The notes under the pieces were generated by a model. That model made no database searches. It saw only the letters and a program-made list of their open reading frames with translations, and had not been told where the DNA came from. Below, piece by piece: positions 59,422 to 64,000 of a stretch of DNA of 64,000 nucleotides. Position 1 is the first letter of the stretch; each line of letters opens with the position of its first letter. The stretch is from Fen-1058 sp964398185 (GTDB lineage: Bacteria > Chloroflexota > Anaerolineae > Fen-1058). Location of the stretch: contig CAYNML010000008.1 of assembly GCA_964398185.1 (NCBI GenBank), positions 1 to 64,000 of the forward strand, read 5' to 3'. A program made the translations under genes and the position numbers.

Positions 59422-59853
59422 ATGACGGAATCGAAGTTTCATATCATCGATAAACTGAAGTTCTTACCGAGCACCCTGCTCATTCAACTCACCTCCTTGC
59501 ACACCGGACAACCCAATGGCCTTATAGGGTTACCTTTGACCATCACGGACGAATCTTCCCGCTATCTTGTGAAGTTTGACCATGTGGGCAGGTTCCGTGT
59601 AATCAATGAGGCGTTCAATCAGTTCACAGAGCCTTATGAAAGAATCAGCTATTTCTTGTATCGGATGATCAATAGTCAATACCTGCAAGAGTATGGCGAG
59701 ACGGCTAAGATTTTTGCACATGACGTACCGCATGACGCAATAATAGAGCATTACGTAGTTTACAGTGAATTCTATGTGGTTGATGTGCTAAGCGCACGAC
59801 CACCCACTATTGAATTGCTAAGCGAGTCAACCTTCAGCAACGCACCCCATTAA
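59422..59853 (+). CDS. Hypothetical protein
   Basis: A protein of about 143 residues from ATG 59422. It is rich in aromatic residues, with no signal peptide and no recognisable domain (IQLTSLHTGQPNGLIGLP, FDHVGRFRVINEAFNQF). Base composition is clearly lower in G+C than the surroundings, and with the adjacent MazEF pair it suggests an acquired patch. A weak AGCGGGAGAA stands upstream. Confidence 0.5.
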   Translation: MTESKFHIIDKLKFLPSTLLIQLTSLHTGQPNGLIGLPLTITDESSRYLVKFDHVGRFRVINEAFNQFTEPYERISYFLYRMINSQYLQEYGETAKIFAHDVPHDAIIEHYVVYSEFYVVDVLSARPPTIELLSESTFSNAPH

Positions 59854-59951
59854 TTTTCTGACTCCGCCAGACGTTCCGTTTTCGATGAGATGATCGGTGG
59901 GAAATGGAACCATCGCTGAAGACAGATTAGATCAGGCGCATCAAACACCCC

Positions 59952-59991
59952 AGCGCGAGAGCGTGTCACTCATCACGCCCTCGCGCTTTCT
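59952..59991 (+). terminator. Terminator-like hairpin
   Basis: AGCGCGAGAGCGTG and CACGCCCTCGCGCT pair with one mismatch, followed by TTCTT. A simple TTCACTC repeat continues to about 60020. The rest of the 59854-60066 gap shows no gene. Confidence 0.6.
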
Positions 59992-60066
59992 TCACTCTTC
60001 ACTTTTCACTCTTCAGAGTGAAGCCTCCCGTGGTATGCACCCCACCGCAATTCGCTCACGCCGCTA

Positions 60067-60095
60067 TGTGAAATTTCACACATCTGGTTTATAAT
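60067..60095 (+). promoter_or_regulatory. Palindromic operator and -10 box of the symporter operon
   Basis: TGTGAAATTTCACA (60067-60080) is a perfect 14-base palindrome, TGTGA-N4-TCACA, and TATAAT lies at 60090-60095. The palindrome occupies the -35 region. Half-sites look like those of the CRP/FNR family, with the four-base spacing of FNR sites rather than the six of CRP. Confidence 0.65.
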
Positions 60096-60124
60096 CGGCC
60101 CACCTCTGTCCGACAAGGAGCCTC

Positions 60125-60421
60125 ATGTTACACGAACCTGCCACACCTGCCGGCAAAGACCCCGCCGGGCCGTACAAGATGCGTCTGGGCCTCAAGATGT
60201 TTGCCGTCTATGCTTTTTTCTATGCCGGGTTTGTCGCGATCAATCTGCTCGACCCGTTAGCGATGGGCACGATCGTTTTTGCGGGGCTGAATCTGGCCAC
60301 CGTCTACGGCTTTGCCTTGATCGTGGGGGCGCTGATCGAAGCCTTAATCTACAACGTGCTGTGCAATCGCAAAGAAGCCGAGTTTGCGCGGGCTGCACAG
60401 TCGAGCACGGAGAAAGCGTAG
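60125..60421 (+). CDS. DUF485 membrane protein
   Basis: A protein of 98 residues with two membrane helices (about 22-45 and 55-80) and the DUF485 pattern. Genes of this family (YjcH) lie directly upstream of acetate permease ActP, as here, with a three-base gap. The protein probably assists the symporter. ACAAGGAG precedes the ATG. Confidence 0.88.
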   Translation: MLHEPATPAGKDPAGPYKMRLGLKMFAVYAFFYAGFVAINLLDPLAMGTIVFAGLNLATVYGFALIVGALIEALIYNVLCNRKEAEFARAAQSSTEKA

Positions 60422-60424
60422 ATC

Positions 60425-62329
60425 ATGGCCATCGTCGTCTTCGTCATCTTCGTCACGTTCGTCATCGGGTTGTCCTTCTATCTGGGCCGCAAGGCCAAGA
60501 CCTCGGCCGGGTACTACGCCGCGGGCGGCAAGATTCACTGGAGCGTGAACGGCGTCGCCTTCGCCGGCGATTATCTGTCGGCGGCTTCCTTCCTCGGCAT
60601 CTGCGGTCTTATTGCCACGGCAGGTTACGACGGCTTCCTTTATTCGATCGGGTATCTGGCGGGCTGGGTGGTGGCGCTGTTCGTGGTGGCCGAACCGCTT
60701 AAGCGCCTGGGCAAGTACACCTTCACCGATGCGGTCGATGCCAACTACAACTCGCGCGGCATCAAGCTGGCCGCCGCCATCAGCACGCTGGTCGTCTCGC
60801 TGTGCTACCTCATCCCGCAGATGGTGGGCGCGGGCGTGCTGGTCGAGCCGCTGCTGGGCATTCCGCAAGCGTGGGGCGTGATCATGGTCGGCGCAATTGT
60901 GATCACCATCGTCGCCACCGCGGGCATGGCATCCACGACCTACGTGCAGTTCTTGAAGGGCGCGCTGCTCGTCGTCTTCTCCACCATCCTGGTGGTGGCC
61001 GTGCTAGCGCGCGGCCTGTCCACCACACCCGATCAAGGCGGCAAGGTCCCGTTCTACGAATATGCTCAACTCACGGCCACCCAGTCCGGCGATCAACTGC
61101 AAGTGAGCGAACCGGGTTGGACCTACGTCGAAACCGCCAAGGCCAACACCGGCGCTGAGTTCGTCGCGCTGGAGCAGAACGGCGTGGTCAGCTGGTGGCA
61201 CGTCGAACAACGTGAGGGCGATACCGTCGTGTTGCAAGAGACGCAGTACGTCGTCGCCAAGGCCGACGGCAAGTGGATCAACGGCGCGCCCGCATCAGCG
61301 ACCAATCAACTGCGGCAGGTGGGCAACCTGAACAAGATTCTGGGCAACAGCAGCGTCGCCAGCACCGGCGCCGTGTCGCCGCTCGATTTTCTGGCGACGA
61401 TGACGGCCGCCGACACCATCGTGCAGACATGGAAAACCGCGACGTTTGTGGACAGCCTGGGACAGAAAGTCACCGACTACTATCCCGTGGAAGTGCCGGG
61501 CGACCGCATCATGCGCCCCGGCCTGAAGTTCAAGGTCGAAGGCACCGGGCTGGAACGACTCGACTTCCTCTCGCTAATGCTGGCGCTGTTTCTGGGCACG
61601 GCCGCATTGCCGCACATCCTCATCCGCTACTACACTGTGCCCAATCCGGCCAGCGCGCGCAAGTCCACCATTGTGGCGATTGCGGCCATCGGCTTCTTCT
61701 ACATCCTCACGCTCTTCATGGGCCTGGGCGCGATGACGAATGCAGTGATCAACCCGGCCGATAGCAACATGTCGGCCCCGCTGCTGGCCCGTTCCTTCGG
61801 CGAGCTGCTCTTCGCCATCATCTCGGCCATCGCCTTTGCCACCGTGCTGGGCACGGTCAGCGGCCTCATCGTGGCCGCGTCAGGCGCGGTGGCGCACGAT
61901 CTGTTCGATCGGTTCTTTCAGATCAAGATGAACGATCGGCAGAAGGTGCGCGCCGGGAAGATCTCGGCCTTCGCGATCGGCGGCATCGCCATCGTGCTGG
62001 GCATTCTGTTTCAGGGCGTCAACGTCACCTTCCTGGTGGGCTTAGCCTTCGCGGTGGCGGCCTCGGCCAACCTGCCTGCCATCTTGATGCTGCTCTTCTG
62101 GAAGGGCACCACCGCCAAAGGCATCGCCGCGTCCATCATCGTGGGCGTCGTCGTGTCGCTGGTCTTAATCGCCTTCTCGCCGGAACTCTACGCGCTCTAC
62201 GGGTTGAACCCGAAGGATGCGCCCTTCCCGCTCAACAATCCGGGCATCGTCTCGATCCCGCTGAGCTTCATCACGTTGATCGTCGTCTCGCTGCTCACCA
62301 GGCCGAAAGCGAAGCCGCTGCAGGCTTAA
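60425..62329 (+). CDS. Sodium:solute symporter, ActP-like (acetate/cation)
   Basis: A protein of 634 residues of the SSS family. It starts with KTSAGYYAAGGKIHWSVNGVAFAGDYLSAASFLG, the sodium/substrate segment of ActP-type carriers. It is longer than E. coli ActP because about 140 hydrophilic residues (about 205-360) are inserted as an external loop between helices. Uptake of acetate or another short carboxylate is inferred from similarity and the DUF485 neighbour. It is followed by a strong terminator. Confidence 0.88.
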   Translation: MAIVVFVIFVTFVIGLSFYLGRKAKTSAGYYAAGGKIHWSVNGVAFAGDYLSAASFLGICGLIATAGYDGFLYSIGYLAGWVVALFVVAEPLKRLGKYTFTDAVDANYNSRGIKLAAAISTLVVSLCYLIPQMVGAGVLVEPLLGIPQAWGVIMVGAIVITIVATAGMASTTYVQFLKGALLVVFSTILVVAVLARGLSTTPDQGGKVPFYEYAQLTATQSGDQLQVSEPGWTYVETAKANTGAEFVALEQNGVVSWWHVEQREGDTVVLQETQYVVAKADGKWINGAPASATNQLRQVGNLNKILGNSSVASTGAVSPLDFLATMTAADTIVQTWKTATFVDSLGQKVTDYYPVEVPGDRIMRPGLKFKVEGTGLERLDFLSLMLALFLGTAALPHILIRYYTVPNPASARKSTIVAIAAIGFFYILTLFMGLGAMTNAVINPADSNMSAPLLARSFGELLFAIISAIAFATVLGTVSGLIVAASGAVAHDLFDRFFQIKMNDRQKVRAGKISAFAIGGIAIVLGILFQGVNVTFLVGLAFAVAASANLPAILMLLFWKGTTAKGIAASIIVGVVVSLVLIAFSPELYALYGLNPKDAPFPLNNPGIVSIPLSFITLIVVSLLTRPKAKPLQA

Positions 62330-62340
62330 GTTGAACCATG

Positions 62341-62380
62341 AAGGCTGGATGCCCTTGGCGGCGCATCCAGCCTTGTTTTG
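62341..62380 (+). terminator. Rho-independent terminator of the symporter operon
   Basis: AAGGCTGGATGC and GCATCCAGCCTT form a perfect 12-base stem, followed by GTTTTG. It lies 11 bases after the stop codon. Confidence 0.9.
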
Positions 62381-62393
62381 TAACTACTCAACC

Positions 62394-62479
62394 GTCATTG
62401 CGAGGAGCGTTTTTTTGCGACAAAGCAATCTCAGCGCCAATCGGAAGGAGATTGCTTCGCATAAAGCGCTCGCAATGAC
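62394..62479. repeat. MITE-like repeat, GTCATTGCGA family, copy 2
   Basis: This 86-base element has GTCATTGCGAG at the left and CTCGCAATGAC at the right, with an inner AAGCAATCTC / GAGATTGCTT pair, all shared with the copy at 9366-9509. It lies between the symporter terminator and the PHP-Cache gene. Confidence 0.85.
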
Positions 62480-62508
62480 GACGGCTAAGTAGCTCCCCTG
62501 TCTTTCAC

Positions 62509-64000
62509 ATGAACGATTCTGTGCTGGTCAACTTCCACTGCCACTCGCTGTTCAGCGACGGCGAACTGACGCCCGAAGCGCTGGCGGCCACGCTCGCTGC
62601 AGCGGGCACGCGCTATGCCGCGTTGACGGATCACGACACGTTGGAAGGTCTGCCGCGTTTTCAAGACGCGTTGAAGAAACGCGGTGTCGCGTTTCTGGCG
62701 GGCGTGGAGTTGACCACGCAGTTCGACGGACGCGAAGCGCATCTCCTCGCTTACGGCTTCGATCCCGATCACGCCGAGCTGTCCGCCACGCTGCTCTCAC
62801 TGCGACAGGCGCGCGGCGTGGAAGTGCACAGCATCGCCGATTCGCTGCGCAAGGCGGGCACCAACACGACCCCGGCCACCAGCGCCGCCATCAGCGCCGC
62901 GCCCCACGGCATCCTCGAAGTGAGTGAAGCGATCGGGTTGGTGCACCGGGCCGGCGGGCGCGTCTTCTGGGCGCACCCGCTTCACTACGAATCCGATCCG
63001 CAGCAGTTGGACAGTCTCATCGGCAAATTGAAAGCGCTGGGACTGGATGGTCTCGAAGCGATCTACGCGCCGTTCTCGGCCGATCAGCAGGCCGCGCTGC
63101 GCGAGCTGGCGCGCCGGCATGATCTATTGGTGTGCGCCGGGACCGATCTGCACGCCCTCACCGGTTCCGCCGCCATCGAGATGCCGCGCGCCGATTGGAT
63201 TGGATTCCGCGACGCGGTCTTCTCCAGCCCGATGTTTGCGGCGGACACGACCACAGCCGCCACCGTTGTCAAAGCCCCGCCACCTCATGCGCAGTCTGCG
63301 AGCAAGACCTTTCATTTTCGTCCGCGCTTCTTTGCGCTGCGCATTCTGCTGCCCACGTTCATCGTGCTGGGCTTGTTCCTCGCCGCGCTGTGGGGCGTGA
63401 TTTTGCCGTCGTTCGCGCAGACCTTGCTGGAACGCAAGCGCGAGCTGATCCGCGAACTGACCAACTCGGCGTGGAGCATCCTCGCCTCGTATCACAACGA
63501 CGAACAGGCCGGCTTGCTCACGCGCGAACAGGCGCAGGCGCAGGCCATGACGCGCCTACAGAATCTGCGTTACGGCCCGGAAGGCAAAGATTACTTCTGG
63601 ATTCAAGATGAACAGCCGCGTATGATCATGCATCCGTATCGCACCGACTTGAACGGGCAGGAGTTGATCGGGTTCACCGATCCGCGCGGCGTGCCCATCT
63701 TCGTGGAGTTCGCCAATCTGGTGAAACGATCGGGTGAAGGCACCGTCGATTACGTGTGGCAGTGGAACGATGATCCGCAGCGGCTGGAGCCGAAAGAGTC
63801 TTACGTGAAAGGCTTCGCGCCGTGGGGCTGGATCATCGGCACGGGCCTGTACACCGACGATGTGCGGCAGGAGATCGCGCGTCTCGAACAGAGCCTCATC
63901 AACACCGCGCTGGTGATCTCTGGCGCGATTATCGCGCTGCTGTTGTTCGTGGTGCAGCAAAGTTACCGCATCGAAAAAGAACGGCAGGAAGTGGTGGACG
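62509..64000 (+). CDS. PHP phosphoesterase fused to a membrane Cache sensor (partial)
   Basis: The frame is open from ATG 62509 to the window end (497 residues) without interruption. Residues 1-240 form a PHP domain with HCHSLFSDG (His10, His12, Asp17), TDHDT (40-44), GVELTT (Glu67), AHPLH (155-159) and GTDLH (Asp213, His215), so the metal site looks complete. A linker precedes a membrane helix (about 274-300). The following part (about 303-455) is a single Cache domain, with GKDYFWIQDEQPRMIMHPY and APWGWIIGTGLYTDDV. A second helix (about 464-483) and a charged continuation RIEKERQEVVD follow. The C-terminal output lies outside the window. Confidence 0.88.
   Translation, partial: MNDSVLVNFHCHSLFSDGELTPEALAATLAAAGTRYAALTDHDTLEGLPRFQDALKKRGVAFLAGVELTTQFDGREAHLLAYGFDPDHAELSATLLSLRQARGVEVHSIADSLRKAGTNTTPATSAAISAAPHGILEVSEAIGLVHRAGGRVFWAHPLHYESDPQQLDSLIGKLKALGLDGLEAIYAPFSADQQAALRELARRHDLLVCAGTDLHALTGSAAIEMPRADWIGFRDAVFSSPMFAADTTTAATVVKAPPPHAQSASKTFHFRPRFFALRILLPTFIVLGLFLAALWGVILPSFAQTLLERKRELIRELTNSAWSILASYHNDEQAGLLTREQAQAQAMTRLQNLRYGPEGKDYFWIQDEQPRMIMHPYRTDLNGQELIGFTDPRGVPIFVEFANLVKRSGEGTVDYVWQWNDDPQRLEPKESYVKGFAPWGWIIGTGLYTDDVRQEIARLEQSLINTALVISGAIIALLLFVVQQSYRIEKERQEVVD

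Noticed and set aside
60067..60080. A canonical CRP site
   Set aside because: The half-sites match TGTGA/TCACA but the spacing is four, not six, so only a CRP/FNR-family assignment is made.

Overview
The window is a 64 kb chromosomal segment of a GC-rich bacterium. It probably comes from the Chloroflexota, of an Anaerolineae-like type. This is an inference from four things: LysM secretory proteins with Thr/Pro-rich stalks, DUF3048 and SGNH lipoproteins, very large multi-GAF hybrid kinases, and many short palindromic and simple-sequence repeats lodged between and inside genes. No rRNA or tRNA gene was recognised, so the placement is tentative. GATC tetramers are strikingly dense.

Left end (1-5.3 kb): an integron integrase with an attI-like core site upstream and, on the opposite strand at the very edge, a ribosome-binding site and start codon leading out of the window. 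Then comes an iron/thiamine-type ABC importer, whose permease and ATPase genes are split by an AbrB-PIN toxin-antitoxin pair carrying its own promoter, and a DUF402 protein.

5.3-13 kb: a membrane glycosyltransferase, a stand-alone PncC amidase, a CBS-ACT protein, a methyltransferase, a membrane lipoprotein, a YkgJ-type protein coupled to a glutamine amidotransferase, and an SGNH lipoprotein.

13-29.3 kb: a long minus-strand block devoted mainly to signalling. In transcription order it holds a DUF4388 protein, a Ras-like GTPase, an alpha/beta hydrolase, a V4R protein, a left-handed beta-helix protein, an acyl-ACP-reductase homologue, a REC-GGDEF protein, a 2,733-residue hybrid histidine kinase with about eleven GAF domains, a CheY-like receiver, a second alpha/beta hydrolase that has lost its nucleophile, and thioredoxin.

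29.5-37 kb: a DUF3048 lipoprotein, then serS preceded by a DapA/HOGA-family aldolase. A T-box leader with features of a serine sensor and a consensus promoter precede the pair. A zinc-ribbon protein, a DUF433/DUF5615 pair, lysS and greA with a structured leader follow.

37-64 kb: a D-cysteine desulfhydrase-like enzyme, two tandem LysM proteins, a penicillin acylase, glycosyltransferases, CinA, a cNMP-binding protein, YraN and MiaA. Next are the PgpH-YbeY-DgkA group, a second greA with another structured leader, a second DUF433/DUF5615 pair broken by a frameshift, endonuclease IV, PepA, a Ser/Thr kinase, a MazEF pair and an acetate-type symporter with its DUF485 partner. At the right edge lies a receptor in which a PHP phosphoesterase domain is fused to a membrane Cache sensor.

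Recurring themes are palindromic or simple-sequence elements inserted in frame into proteins, and orphan 3' ends of paralogous genes left next to inserted elements.
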